Shown one piece after another: positions 33,305-43,900 of a stretch of DNA of 64,000 nucleotides. Under the pieces are notes generated by a model. The model saw nothing but the letters and a program-made list of their open reading frames with translations, was not told the DNA's origin and searched no databases. A program made the position numbers and the translations under genes. Numbering within the stretch: the first letter of the stretch is position 1; the number at the start of each line of letters is the position of its first letter. Source of the DNA: Vibrio ponticus (GTDB taxonomy: Bacteria > Pseudomonadota > Gammaproteobacteria > Enterobacterales > Vibrionaceae); assembly GCF_009938225.1 (NCBI RefSeq), contig NZ_AP019657.1:558001-622000 (forward strand), read 5' to 3'.

Positions 33305-34231
33305 ATGAGTTGGCTTGAAAAGATTTTAGAAAAAAGCAATATCGTAAGTTCTCGTAAAGCGTCTATCCCTGAAGGTGTTTGGACTAAATGTACTTCATGT
33401 GAGCAAGTGCTTTACCATGCTGAACTAGAGCGTAACCTAGAAGTATGTCCGAAATGTGACCATCACATGCGTATGAAAGCGCGTCGTCGTCTGGAAACAT
33501 TCTTGGATGATACTAACCGTGTAGAACTTGCCAACGATCTTGAGCCACAAGACAAGCTTAAGTTTAAAGACTCTAAGCGTTACAAAGATCGTATCTCTGC
33601 TGCACAGAAAAGCAGTGGTGAGAAAGATGCACTTGTTGTAATGCAGGGTGAAGTTATAGGTATTCCTGTTGTAGCTTGTGCTTTTGAGTTCTCATTTATG
33701 GGCGGTTCAATGGGCTCTGTTGTTGGCGCTCGCTTTGTTAAAGCAGTAGAAGCGGCAATGGAAAACAACTGTGGTTTGGTTTGTTTCTCAGCCAGTGGCG
33801 GCGCACGTATGCAAGAGGCACTAATGTCTCTGATGCAGATGGCGAAAACCAGTGCGGCTCTAGAACGTTTATCACAAAAAGGTCTACCATTTATTTCGGT
33901 TATGACTGACCCAACCATGGGTGGTGTATCGGCAAGTTTAGCCATGCTGGGTGACATCAACATCGGTGAACCAAAAGCACTGATCGGTTTTGCGGGTCGT
34001 CGTGTAATTGAACAAACGGTGCGTGAAGACTTGCCAGAAGGTTTCCAGCGCAGTGAGTTCTTACTTGAGCATGGCGCGATCGATATGATTGTTGACCGCC
34101 GTGAAATGCGTCAACGTGTAAGCAGCATGCTCGCGAAATTGACCAATTCAGCTTCACCACTTGTTGTTTCTGTGAATGATTCTCCGCAAGAAGCTGAGTA
34201 TTCTGTACCAGAAGCGGACGAAAAAGGGTAA
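33305..34231 (+). CDS. accD: Acetyl-CoA carboxylase carboxyltransferase subunit beta
   Basis: AccD is the zinc-containing subunit of the carboxyltransferase that makes malonyl-CoA, supplying fabB and the rest of fatty acid synthesis. The start is the ATG at 33305 ([15 protein letters not shown]), giving 308 residues. The frame reads back to 33272 but that part is not conserved. The N-terminal zinc ribbon has the four cysteines of CTSC and CPKC. The crotonase-like core holds [19 protein letters not shown] and [15 protein letters not shown]. Confidence 0.97.
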   Translation: MSWLEKILEKSNIVSSRKASIPEGVWTKCTSCEQVLYHAELERNLEVCPKCDHHMRMKARRRLETFLDDTNRVELANDLEPQDKLKFKDSKRYKDRISAAQKSSGEKDALVVMQGEVIGIPVVACAFEFSFMGGSMGSVVGARFVKAVEAAMENNCGLVCFSASGGARMQEALMSLMQMAKTSAALERLSQKGLPFISVMTDPTMGGVSASLAMLGDINIGEPKALIGFAGRRVIEQTVREDLPEGFQRSEFLLEHGAIDMIVDRREMRQRVSSMLAKLTNSASPLVVSVNDSPQEAEYSVPEADEKG

Positions 34232-34274
34232 AGTACCACTAACAAACAACCACGGAATCATTGGTTAAAGTTAG

Positions 34275-35540
34275 ATGAGTCAGACTCTTATTCCTCAAGC
34301 CACATCTCCACTCGCGATGTGGCTTGATTATTTAGCAAATATACACACTTCAGCAATCGACCTCGGCTTAGATCGCGTTCAAGCGGTCGCTCAGAAAGCC
34401 AATTTGATCAAACCTGCTCCAACTGTAATAACTGTTGCCGGAACCAACGGTAAGGGCTCTACCTGTGCGTTAATGGAAGCCATCTTACTGGATGCTGGTT
34501 ACTCAGTCGGTGTTTACAGTTCTCCACACCTGATTCGCTACAACGAGCGAGTACGCGTAAATGGTGAAGATCTCAGTGATGAAAAGCATACTCAAGCCTT
34601 CGACTTTATTGAAAAGCAACGCGGCGATATTAGCTTAAGCTTGTTTGAATATGGCACTTTGGCAGCATTGCGCTTATTCCAAACTGAAAAAGTTGATGTG
34701 GTGCTCCTTGAAGTTGGTCTTGGTGGTCGCTTAGATGCCACTAATGTTGTCGATCACGATGTCTCGGTCATTACCAGTTTGGCGATCGACCATGTCGATT
34801 GGCTGGGTGATGATATCAATGTGATCGGCTATGAGAAGGCGGGGATTTTCCGCAGCGGTAAACCGGCAATTTGTGGTCAGCCTAAAGCTCCAGCAACAGT
34901 GGCAGCCCATGCTGATGATATTCAAGCAGAGCTTTATCAAGTGGGTATTCAGTACAACTACACCCTGACAGAGGATAACACTTGGTGTTGGACTCATGGC
35001 TCTTATCAACTTGAAGCGCTACCGGTACCAAGTTTGCCTCTGCCAAATGCGGCAACGGCATTAATGGCACTCGCCACCGCTAACCTTGATATCAGTGACG
35101 TTAATATCGTTAACGGTTTAAATAATGCGACTTTGCCGGGTCGTATGCAGATCATTCATCAACAACCGATGGTGTTGCTTGATGTCGCACATAACCCGCA
35201 TTCTGCCCAGTATCTAGTTGATCGAGTGCAACAGCAATATGTGAATAAAACCATTCACATGGTAGTCGCGATGCTGCATGACAAAGATATTAAATCGACA
35301 TTAGAGATCTTGTCACCGCTTGCAAGTGCATGGTATCCGGCTTCATTGACGGGACCTCGTGCCGCGACAGCAGATGAATTGTGCCAACATCTGCCTGCAG
35401 AGCAGACGCAATATCCATCGCCAGTTGAAGCATTTGATGCGGCAATGACACAGGCGAAAGCAGAAGATGTCATTATCGTTGTCGGTTCATTCCATACTGT
35501 TGGTGAAGTATTAGAACACTGGCAGACAAAAGGAGAATAA
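34275..35540 (+). CDS. folC: Bifunctional folylpolyglutamate/dihydrofolate synthase
   Basis: FolC adds glutamate to dihydropteroate and to tetrahydrofolates. The 421-residue protein has the Mur-ligase ATP loop TVAGTNGKGSTCALMEAIL at about 53-71, the metal site around EVGLGGRLDATNVV and a DVAHNPHS motif in the C-terminal part. It begins 43 bases after accD. Its stop abuts the dedD ATG directly. Confidence 0.97.
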   Translation: MSQTLIPQATSPLAMWLDYLANIHTSAIDLGLDRVQAVAQKANLIKPAPTVITVAGTNGKGSTCALMEAILLDAGYSVGVYSSPHLIRYNERVRVNGEDLSDEKHTQAFDFIEKQRGDISLSLFEYGTLAALRLFQTEKVDVVLLEVGLGGRLDATNVVDHDVSVITSLAIDHVDWLGDDINVIGYEKAGIFRSGKPAICGQPKAPATVAAHADDIQAELYQVGIQYNYTLTEDNTWCWTHGSYQLEALPVPSLPLPNAATALMALATANLDISDVNIVNGLNNATLPGRMQIIHQQPMVLLDVAHNPHSAQYLVDRVQQQYVNKTIHMVVAMLHDKDIKSTLEILSPLASAWYPASLTGPRAATADELCQHLPAEQTQYPSPVEAFDAAMTQAKAEDVIIVVGSFHTVGEVLEHWQTKGE

Positions 35541-36077
35541 ATGGCAAGTAAGTTCCAAAATCGTTTAGTCGGTACCATCATCCTTGTTTCTATCGGGGTG
35601 ATCGTGCTGCCTGACGTACTTGATGGTCAAAAAACGCATTACAAAGAAGAGACAGCAAGCATTCCAATTAAACCGGAGTTGGACAGTGATGTTGAAACTT
35701 TTGAGGTACTCGCTCCTGAAGATGACAGCGCTTCTTTACCGCCAACTCCCGTTGAAGTGGTGATTGAACAAAGTCAGCCAGAAGAAGTAGCCACCGTCAA
35801 AGTGGTTGAAAAAGAGGTGCCTGAGCGTAATCAATATCAAGAAAGCGCATGGATTATTCAATTGATGGCGCTAAAGAATGCTGACAATGCCGCTAACGTG
35901 GTTAAAGATCTGCAAAAGCGTGGCTATCAGGCTCATACAAAACTCGATAATGGTTTTACTCGAGTGATAATTGGTCCAGATGTGTCAAAAAATAAACTAG
36001 AGCGTCAGATCGCGGAGTTGGAAAAAATTACCGGCTCAAAAGGTCGATTGCTTAAATTTAAACCACTAAATCCTTAA
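35541..36077 (+). CDS. dedD: SPOR-domain cell division protein DedD
   Basis: DedD binds denuded peptidoglycan at the division septum. The 178 residues contain an N-terminal membrane helix (VGTIILVSIGVIVLP), an acidic/proline-rich linker and a C-terminal SPOR domain (about 102-175, WIIQLMALKNADNAANVV to KGRLLKF). The ATG immediately follows the folC TAA, with an AGGAGA site inside the folC end. The gene order accD-folC-dedD-cvpA-purF is the enteric one. Confidence 0.93.
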   Translation: MASKFQNRLVGTIILVSIGVIVLPDVLDGQKTHYKEETASIPIKPELDSDVETFEVLAPEDDSASLPPTPVEVVIEQSQPEEVATVKVVEKEVPERNQYQESAWIIQLMALKNADNAANVVKDLQKRGYQAHTKLDNGFTRVIIGPDVSKNKLERQIAELEKITGSKGRLLKFKPLNP

Positions 36078-36091
36078 GAAAACGTTTGCGT
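36076..36091. promoter_or_regulatory. PurR box upstream of cvpA-purF
   Basis: AAGAAAACGTTTGCGT matches the PurR consensus ACGCAAACGTTTNCNT at all but two positions (2 and 4). It begins at the dedD stop and precedes a likely -10 (TTAAAAT). This fits purine repression of purF, known in enterics. Confidence 0.75.
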
Positions 36092-36139
36092 CGCCGTTTT
36101 TTCTGTTAAAATGCGCGCCAACTGAAGATGTGAATACAC

Positions 36140-36631
36140 ATGAATTGGTTAGATATTGTAATTTTGGGTGTGATTAGCCTATCGGCTTTAATCAGCCTTG
36201 TACGTGGTTTCGCTAAAGAAGCTTTGTCTCTGGTTATTTGGTTTGGTGCGTTTTTTATCGCCAGTCAGTACTACGCACGACTTGCTGTGTACTTCACCAA
36301 AATCGAAGATGAAATGTTTCGTAATGGCGCAGCCATCGCTGCTCTTTTTGTTGCCACGCTGATTGTAGGTGCGTTGGTTAACTATGTGATTGGGCAGTTG
36401 ATCCAAAAAACGGGTTTGTCGGGTACAGACCGAGTGTTGGGGATTGTCTTTGGCGGATTGCGTGGCGTATTAATTGTTGCTGCAGTTCTGTTCTTTGTTG
36501 ATACCTTCACGACGTTCAATCAAAGTGAATGGTGGACGACTTCGGAGTTAGTTCCTCATTTCAAATTGATTATTGAACCGTTTTTTGAACACCTACAAGC
36601 ATCATCGAGTTTCTTATCTGGCGCGATTTAA
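36140..36631 (+). CDS. cvpA: CvpA family membrane protein
   Basis: CvpA (named for its effect on colicin V production) is a small inner-membrane protein. The 163 residues have four hydrophobic helices, beginning WLDIVILGVISLSALISLVRGFAKEALSL. Its molecular role is unclear. It is transcribed with purF, 35 bases downstream. Confidence 0.94.
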   Translation: MNWLDIVILGVISLSALISLVRGFAKEALSLVIWFGAFFIASQYYARLAVYFTKIEDEMFRNGAAIAALFVATLIVGALVNYVIGQLIQKTGLSGTDRVLGIVFGGLRGVLIVAAVLFFVDTFTTFNQSEWWTTSELVPHFKLIIEPFFEHLQASSSFLSGAI

Positions 36632-36666
36632 CGCGCCAGCCATTGTCGCAAATCGAGGGTTAGGAC

Positions 36667-38181
36667 ATGTGTGGTATTGTTGGAATCGTGGGCACAACGC
36701 CTGTTAATCAGTCTATTTATGACGCTTTGACTGTATTGCAGCACCGTGGCCAAGATGCCGCCGGTATTTGTACCATAGAAAGCAATCGTTTTCGTCTGCG
36801 TAAGGCGAACGGTTTAGTCAAGGATGTGTTTGAAGCGAGGCACATGCAAAGGTTGCAAGGTAACGTCGGAATAGGACATGTTCGTTACCCAACCGCAGGC
36901 AGTTCCAGTGCCTCAGAAGCTCAACCTTTCTACGTAAACTCTCCATTCGGTATCACTCTCGCCCACAACGGCAACCTCACTAACGCCAACGATGTGCGTG
37001 AAAAACTCTTCGCTAAAGACCGTCGTCACCTCAATACCACTTCTGATTCAGAAGTTCTGCTCAATGTCCTTGCTCACGAAATCGATACTGTCAAAGGTAC
37101 AGTAACCGCAGAAGACGTTTTCCGCGCAGTGATGAATGTGCACCGTACTATTCGCGGCGCATACGCGGTTGCGGCGATGATCATTGGTCACGGCATGATT
37201 GCTTTTCGAGACCCTAAAGGGATTCGCCCTCTGTGTTTAGGTAAACGTGAAGTTGCAGGTCAAACAGAGTATATGGTTGCGTCTGAGTCAGTGGCATTAG
37301 ATGCCGTTGGCTTTGACTTTATCCGTGACGTTTCTCCAGGTGAAGCGGTATATGTGACTTTTGATGGTCAATTACATACTCAGCAGTGTGCGGATAATCC
37401 ACAACTTAACCCTTGTATGTTTGAATACGTCTATTTTGCGCGCCCAGACTCGTTCATTGACAAGATTTCAGTGTATGCCGCGCGCGTAGAGATGGGCAAA
37501 AAGCTGGGTGAACGTATTCGTGATGAATACAGCCACCTCGATATTGATGTTGTCATTCCTATCCCTGAAACATCGTGTGATATTGCGCTGCAAATTGCGC
37601 AAGCGATTGATGCGCCTTACCGCCAAGGCTTTGTTAAAAACCGTTATGTTGGTCGTACCTTTATCATGCCGGGTCAGCAGCAGCGTAAGAAATCAGTTCG
37701 CCGTAAACTGAATGCGATTCGCTCAGAGTTTAAAGATAAGAATGTTCTGTTGGTCGACGACTCGATCGTTCGCGGTACGACTTCAGAGCAGATCATCGAA
37801 ATGGCGCGTGATTCTGGTGCTAAAAAAGTATTCATGGTTTCAGCTGCGCCAGAGATTCGTTTCCCGAACGTATACGGAATTGATATGCCAACTGCCAATG
37901 AGCTAATCGCGCATGGTCGTGATAACGAACAAATCTGTAAACAAATCGGTGCTGATGAACTGATTTTCCAAACGTTGGAAGATCTAGTCGCTGCGGTAGG
38001 TTCTGGTAACAATGATATTACCAAGTTTGAAACCTCAGTATTCAGTGGCGAGTATGTGACCGGTGACATCACGCAGCAATATTTAGAATATCTAGAATCG
38101 CTGCGTAGCGATGACGCGAAAACTCAGCTTGAGATTCAACAAGATTTAGCCAGCCTAGAACTCTATAACGAAGGTGCATAG
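36667..38181 (+). CDS. purF: Amidophosphoribosyltransferase
   Basis: PurF makes phosphoribosylamine from PRPP and glutamine, the first committed purine step. After loss of Met1, Cys2 of MCGIVGIVG is the glutaminase nucleophile. The glutaminase domain (about 1-235) includes [13 protein letters not shown]. The PRPP-binding loop [18 protein letters not shown] is in the C-terminal half. The length is 504 residues, as in E. coli. Confidence 0.98.
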   Translation: MCGIVGIVGTTPVNQSIYDALTVLQHRGQDAAGICTIESNRFRLRKANGLVKDVFEARHMQRLQGNVGIGHVRYPTAGSSSASEAQPFYVNSPFGITLAHNGNLTNANDVREKLFAKDRRHLNTTSDSEVLLNVLAHEIDTVKGTVTAEDVFRAVMNVHRTIRGAYAVAAMIIGHGMIAFRDPKGIRPLCLGKREVAGQTEYMVASESVALDAVGFDFIRDVSPGEAVYVTFDGQLHTQQCADNPQLNPCMFEYVYFARPDSFIDKISVYAARVEMGKKLGERIRDEYSHLDIDVVIPIPETSCDIALQIAQAIDAPYRQGFVKNRYVGRTFIMPGQQQRKKSVRRKLNAIRSEFKDKNVLLVDDSIVRGTTSEQIIEMARDSGAKKVFMVSAAPEIRFPNVYGIDMPTANELIAHGRDNEQICKQIGADELIFQTLEDLVAAVGSGNNDITKFETSVFSGEYVTGDITQQYLEYLESLRSDDAKTQLEIQQDLASLELYNEGA

Positions 38182-38242
38182 CACCGCGGCTAACATATAT
38201 TAAATGTATAGATAAGAAATAATAACTCAGTTGGTTAAAACC

Positions 38243-38272
38243 AAACGGCTTCCCGAGGGAAGCCGTTTTTTT
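38243..38272. terminator. Bidirectional terminator between purF and znuB
   Basis: The stem AAACGGCTTCCC-gag-GGAAGCCGTTT is followed by a T-run on the plus strand, and an A-rich segment precedes it. It touches the stop of the convergent znuB gene. Confidence 0.9.
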
Positions 38273-39053
38273 ATGCGATTTTCTTGAACTGACTCAGTAG
38301 GAATAGCGCAGCAGCGCTGATAACCACCGAAGGACCGGCGGGGGTATCGAAGTGCCAAGAGAGGCTCAGTCCGGCGAGTACCGCTATCATACCAATAATG
38401 GATGCCACCATAGCCATTTGCTCAGGAGTGCGAGCAAATCGTCTTGCTGTTGCGCCTGGAATAATTAATAGCGAAGTGATAATCAATGCGCCGACAAACT
38501 TCATTCCAACAGCGATAACTAAGCCAACCAACAGCATCAAAATAAGGCGCATTAAGTCAACATTATGACCTTCTACGCTCGCCAGCTCTTCGTTGATGGT
38601 GGTTGAAAGCAGTGGACGCCAAAATAGCATCAAAATAAGCCCGACCACGACAACACCGGAATAGATAAAAATTAAATCCTGTGGTGATACTGCCAACAAG
38701 TCACCAAATAGGTAACTCATTAAATCGATTCGTACGTCGTCAAGAAAACTTACTGCGACCAAGCCAAGCGAGAGGGCGCTATGGGCGAGAATGCCAAGTA
38801 ATGTATCGGCAGCAACAACCTGTTGTCTCTGCAGCGTCACCAAAATCACCGCTAACACTAAGCAGCATACAACAAGGGCGAGATATAGGTTGACATCAAA
38901 TAGAAATCCAAACGCTAAACCCATCAGTGAAGCGTGCGCTAAAGTGTCACCGAAGTAAGCCATTTTTCGCCATACAACAAATGAACCAAGCGGACCGGCA
39001 ATTAAAGCGATTCCCAGACCTGCGAGAATAGAGGGAAGTAAAAACTCAATCAT
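38271..39053 (-). CDS. znuB: Zinc ABC transporter permease ZnuB
   Basis: ZnuB is the membrane permease of the high-affinity zinc importer. I start at 39053 ([21 protein letters not shown]), giving 260 residues. The frame extends into znuC but that part is not conserved. Multiple hydrophobic helices and the permease-type segment [19 protein letters not shown] are present. It overlaps the znuC end by 8 bases, so the two genes are coupled. Confidence 0.96.
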   Translation of the reverse strand: MIEFLLPSILAGLGIALIAGPLGSFVVWRKMAYFGDTLAHASLMGLAFGFLFDVNLYLALVVCCLVLAVILVTLQRQQVVAADTLLGILAHSALSLGLVAVSFLDDVRIDLMSYLFGDLLAVSPQDLIFIYSGVVVVGLILMLFWRPLLSTTINEELASVEGHNVDLMRLILMLLVGLVIAVGMKFVGALIITSLLIIPGATARRFARTPEQMAMVASIIGMIAVLAGLSLSWHFDTPAGPSVVISAAALFLLSQFKKIA

Positions 39054-39834
39054 GATGATGGTGACCGTGTGAATGATGAGAGCAGCTTGAGCGTTCACCA
39101 CCAACAGCTTGACCTGCTAAGTCGTGGTGGTGGTGATCATGTTGATGATGATAAAACGCGAGTTTTTCTTGGCGCGTTTCGCCAAATAATGCAATGTATT
39201 TTGGGTGCTGAGTAATCGTTGCTGGCGCACCGGAACAACAGATATGGTGATGCAAACAGATCACATGATCGGTTTTTGCCATCACTAAATGCAAGTCGTG
39301 CGAAACCATAAATACCGCACAGTTAAAACGGTGACGAATGGTATCGATAAGATCATAAAGATCGATTTGTCCTTGAACATCGACGCCTTGAGCTGGCTCA
39401 TCCAATACCAGTAAATCAGGTCTTTGCAACAGTGCTCGCGCCAATAGAACTCGTTGAGTTTCGCCACCGGATAACGCATGCATGTCACTGTTGAGTAGGT
39501 GCTGTGCTCCGGTTAGAGTCAGTGACTCTTGAATTTCTTGTTGGCTAAAGCGTCCAGCCAGGCGTAGAAAGCGCGAAACATCCAATGGCAACGTTTCATT
39601 CAGTTTCAGTTTTTGCGGAACATAACCAATTTTGAGTTTCTTCGGTTTTATGATGGAACCTTGGTAGCGCTTCTGTAAGCCGAGCAAAACTTTAACCAAG
39701 GTTGATTTACCTGCTCCATTAGGTCCAACGAGGGTAATGATTTCGCCTTTATTGATGCTCAAACTGACGTTGTCTAATACTTGTCGTCCGTCAAACTGAA
39801 CATTGATATTGGATAGCTCGATGAGCGCGGTCAT
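39046..39834 (-). CDS. znuC: Zinc ABC transporter ATP-binding protein ZnuC
   Basis: ZnuC hydrolyses ATP to drive zinc import. In its 262 residues the Walker A motif is [12 protein letters not shown], the signature is [17 protein letters not shown] and the Walker B is [13 protein letters not shown]. The last 50 residues carry a histidine-rich tail ([11 protein letters not shown], then [11 protein letters not shown]), an unusual extension for the family that could buffer or sense zinc. Divergent from znuA. Confidence 0.97.
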   Translation of the reverse strand: MTALIELSNINVQFDGRQVLDNVSLSINKGEIITLVGPNGAGKSTLVKVLLGLQKRYQGSIIKPKKLKIGYVPQKLKLNETLPLDVSRFLRLAGRFSQQEIQESLTLTGAQHLLNSDMHALSGGETQRVLLARALLQRPDLLVLDEPAQGVDVQGQIDLYDLIDTIRHRFNCAVFMVSHDLHLVMAKTDHVICLHHHICCSGAPATITQHPKYIALFGETRQEKLAFYHHQHDHHHHDLAGQAVGGERSSCSHHSHGHHHHD

Positions 39835-39859
39835 GAATAGAACTCATTTGCAATTGACT

Positions 39860-39878
39860 AATGTTATAATGTAACATT
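39860..39878. promoter_or_regulatory. Zur operator between znuCB and znuA
   Basis: The palindrome AATGTTATAATGTAACATT lies centred between the divergent znuC and znuA starts. It matches the Zur box core (GTTATAnTATAAC type) known from enterics and Vibrio. It would let zinc-loaded Zur repress both directions. Confidence 0.85.
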
Positions 39879-39916
39879 TATTCCTCACTAATTCTATACA
39901 GTCGTGCTTTACTCCC

Positions 39917-40822
39917 ATGAAAACTAAATTCGCTCTTTTGTTTGTCCCCTTAATGACCTCAATCAGTGGTTCTGTGCTTGCTCAACAGCAGCAAGTTTTA
40001 ACCAGTATTAAACCGATTCAAATGATCACCCATGAGATTATGTTAGGCGTTGCTAACCCTGACGTACTTTTAAAATCGAATGCTTCTCCGCATGACTATG
40101 CTCTAAAACCATCAGACGTTAAGCAAGTGAAAGATGCGGATTTGGTTATCTGGTATGGTAAAGATTTAGAGCCTTTCCTTGCTGGTGTTATGGAGCAAAG
40201 AAACGGTCAAAAAGCGCAGACGTTAGAAATTTCAAAAATTGAAGGCTTAAAGCTGCGTGAGTTTAGTCATGAAGGGCATGATCACCATGATGGTCACGAT
40301 CACGGCAGCCATGATCCGCATTTTTGGCTCGGTTATCAGCCAACACTGCAAGTCGCCGAGGCAATTGCCAAGCAACTTGCGGAAAATGATTCTGCCAATG
40401 CAGCAACCTATCTAAAAAATTATGAGCAATTTGCTGAGAAGTATCGCGCTAAACATGATCAAGTCAAAGCTTTACTAGAGCCAGTGCAACAGCAAGGTTA
40501 CTACGTGTTCCACGATGCGTACGGTTACTTTGAGCAAGATTACCAGTTGAATAATTTAGGGCATTTCACCGTCACTCCGGACCGAAAACCTGGCGCTAAA
40601 ACGCTGATTAAAATTCGCAGTGAACTACGTAATGAGAATGCCAAATGCGTTTTTGCTGAGCCACAGTTTACGCCTGCAGTGATTGAGTCGGTGATGCGTG
40701 GGAGCAACGCTAAGCTGGGTAAACTCGATCCGGTCGCATCTGAAATCGAAGTGAAAAATGGTAGTTACTTCACTTTTATCGATCAAATATCCCACAGCTT
40801 TGCTGACTGTTTAAGCAAATAA
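39917..40822 (+). CDS. znuA: Zinc ABC transporter substrate-binding protein ZnuA
   Basis: ZnuA captures zinc in the periplasm and hands it to ZnuB. The 301 residues begin with a signal peptide (MKTKFALLFVPLMTSISGSV, cut near LAQQ). The cluster-9 ligands are visible: the histidine of SPHDYALKPSD, the histidine-rich loop (EGHDHHDGHDHGSHDPHFW), FHDAYGYFEQDY, and a conserved acidic site in the C-terminal lobe. A hairpin terminator follows. Confidence 0.97.
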   Translation: MKTKFALLFVPLMTSISGSVLAQQQQVLTSIKPIQMITHEIMLGVANPDVLLKSNASPHDYALKPSDVKQVKDADLVIWYGKDLEPFLAGVMEQRNGQKAQTLEISKIEGLKLREFSHEGHDHHDGHDHGSHDPHFWLGYQPTLQVAEAIAKQLAENDSANAATYLKNYEQFAEKYRAKHDQVKALLEPVQQQGYYVFHDAYGYFEQDYQLNNLGHFTVTPDRKPGAKTLIKIRSELRNENAKCVFAEPQFTPAVIESVMRGSNAKLGKLDPVASEIEVKNGSYFTFIDQISHSFADCLSK

Positions 40823-40910
40823 ACTCACTTTTTATTGCGTGATCTCTAGTAAATAGAATAGTTTAAGTATTCAACTAGGCGTTTATCCAATAGAATAAAG
40901 CCGACTAGCA

Positions 40911-40952
40911 GCAATGAGTGTATTTATGTTTGCACTCATTGCTGGCTTTTTT
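40911..40952 (+). terminator. Rho-independent terminator after znuA
   Basis: The ten-base arms GCAATGAGTG and CACTCATTGC (40911-40942) are followed by a run of six T. This places the translation start of the next gene after the hairpin and argues against a GTG at 40918 that lies inside the stem. Confidence 0.88.
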
Positions 40953-40971
40953 ATGCTTTAAGGATTGGTTA

Positions 40972-43900
40972 GTGAAACGCACCTTTTGGGTTACGTTGCT
41001 CTTATTCGTAACACAGATAGTTTACGCTTTTGATTCTTCGCCTTCAGTGTTTTACCCATTGCCGAGCGAGAGTCAGGGGAAGGTGTTCGCTGCAAAACAA
41101 CTTTTCCTTTCCTCAAACGGTGGTCTTTGGATCCACGATGTGAGAGACAAGGTGCTCTTCTTCGATGGTCAATCCGTCGCACCCAAGACCGGCTCTGCCT
41201 TACCTTATCGCACCAAGAAGGTCATTATTTACGATGATTTGTTTTGGTCTTATGAAAATAATGTCGTCTATCGCTCGACGTCTCATAGCCAACGTGAAAC
41301 TGTATTTGAGCTCCCTCCTGGTACTGAAATTGAAAGTATGGGCGCGAACGATGGTTACATCTGGCTCACAGATGACGCTCACTTTCACACCTACCGAATA
41401 GCCGATGGCGAATACAGCAGTTACTCCTTGATGGAGCTTTATCGTTATGGTGAATCTCTCAAACTGTCGATTAATGACGCATTGTTAGTGAAACAACGTT
41501 GGGTTATCGCCACCGATAACGGTGTTTTTGTGTCTGAAAGCCAAGGTTTTCGTCATGTACCACGTTCTCAAGGGAACGGTATAGATAAACTTTACTATTC
41601 CAGTTCACGTCGAGAGTTGATTCTTGGTTCGAGTCGAGGGGCGGTCGTGTATGACATTAATAATACCTCGAAGCCAAAGTTCATCATTCCTGCCCCGAAT
41701 GTCACGGTCATTGCTGAAACGCCACAATCGTATTGGATTGGTACGCAGAACGGACTTTATATTTATTCGTTTATCAGCGGGGAAATGGAAAAACACTCGG
41801 GCGAGAAGGATGCGGGGTTTGCACTCACTGGGCGCCGTATTCTATCGCTGGTTAACGATAATAGTGGTGGAATGTGGATCTCAACCAATAAGGGTATTCA
41901 GTATTTTTCATTGTTTGGCGAAAAATTCGAGCGTTTTCCAAGTCAAGATTTGAGCGTGAATCAGATCCATACTCCAATTAGCAATATGGTGGCGATGCAG
42001 GATAAGCAAGGCTATTGGGTGATGAAGTCGTCAGGCTTATACCGTTTCTTCATAGAGAAAGATAAGCGCAAAGAACGTGTTTACTCTGGTCGTGTTTACA
42101 ACATGCTCGAGTATGATGGCAAAGTATGGTTAGCGACAAACCAAGGCGTGATTGTTTTGGATGCAAAAACCGGCGAACGAATCACTAATACCGCATTGAG
42201 CGCCCAGTTTGACGGTCAAAAGATTACTCATATTGCTATTGATAGTAAGGGTCTGATTTGGATAGCAAATAGTCACAGTGTTTGGTGTTATGACCCTAAT
42301 AAGCAGGGGGTAAAACTCATTGCGGAACAGTGGCAATCTAATTCAAGTCTAGGCAGTAAACTCACCCAAATGTTGGTTTCAAGTGGTGATGATCTGGTAC
42401 TTGGGACGGAAAGAGGCGTTTATCTGTTACAAGAGGGACAACTGAAATATATCGCCCAGAGTGCTCCATTTGGTGCGATTCATGGCATGACGGAAGGCAG
42501 TGAGCAGCAGATTTGGCTTGCCAGCAATTATGGCGTAAATATCCTCGATATCAATATGCTATCCGTGCTCCCGGTTCCTTTAGTAGACGAGCATATTAGT
42601 CCACAGTGTTTAATGAAAAATCGCACGGGGGCATGGTTAACCTCAACGGCTGGGCTAACGCACTACACACTTGACGGTAAACTTGTTGCGCATTACGGGC
42701 AGCCATTTGGCGTGATCAATAATGAGTTTAGAAACAGCTTTTGTTTACTCGATGCGAATGATTCGGACTCACTACTTTTGGGCTCATGGCACAGCCTGAT
42801 ACGCGTACAAAGTAAAGATCTGACGGTAACGCCTTTACCTGATACCAACGTACTGTTTTCTCAAATTCTCGTTAATCAACAGTTGGTGGCATTTGGTGCT
42901 GATAATGAGTCAAAAATTATTGCTCCTTATGGCGACTCTATCTCGATTCAAATGGGGACGATGCCACGTATTAGTGGTTCTTCACTCGAGTATCGTCTAA
43001 ATAACGAGAAAATTTGGACGCCGTTAGATGGTTATCAAATTGCGATGGAGGGATTAACCCCGGGAGAATATACCTTGTATGTTCGTCCTGTGGTAAATGG
43101 TCTTGGTCGCGGTGGAGTACGTAGCTTAAAGTTTGAGGTTTCAGAGCCTTGGTATCTGAACTCATTCGCGCTCGTATTGTATGTGGTTTCTGGTTTCTCG
43201 CTATTGTTTGGTGCGGTGTATTGGCGATCAAGAATGATGGCAAGCGCTAACCGTAGGCTCAAAGCACAAGTCGCGCTTAAGACTAATCAGTTGCGCCATC
43301 AGAGTCGAATTTTGTTGAGCAACAACCATCAGTTGCGTAAACAATTGCAAGTGAGACGTTTGATCTTTGGTCAAGCGATTCAGTCTTTTAAAGACCGACT
43401 AAGAGCAGCCGACGGAAATATCACGCCAGATGGCGTTAAGACGCAATCTCACATGGTTGAACAGATTTCGTCTGAGCTTGAGTTATTATTGAATGTTCGT
43501 GAGTCACACGGGCAAAATTCGCCCGCTTATAATTTGTCGATGATTTTGAAATCGACCTTAGGTGGCTGGCGAGAAGAATTTACCAAAGCCGGAATTGAGG
43601 TCGAGTTGGATATGTCTGCGGCGCAAAATGCGTACGTGGTATTAAATTATTTCAATTTAGACGTCTTACTCAACTTAGTTTTTGACGGACTGGTTAAGCG
43701 TTGTTCACGTCATCAAAATGTATATATCAAGCTCGAGTGCAGCGAAGCCGAAGTTCAACTTACTTTTATGGACGATGGTATCTTGGCAGACGTCAATCAA
43801 GATGAACATTGGCTGGAAGTGGTTAAGCTAGTTAATGTCAGCGGTGGTCAGTTAGAAGTCGATGAGAATAGCCGTAATAACAAAATGAGTTTGAGTTGGC

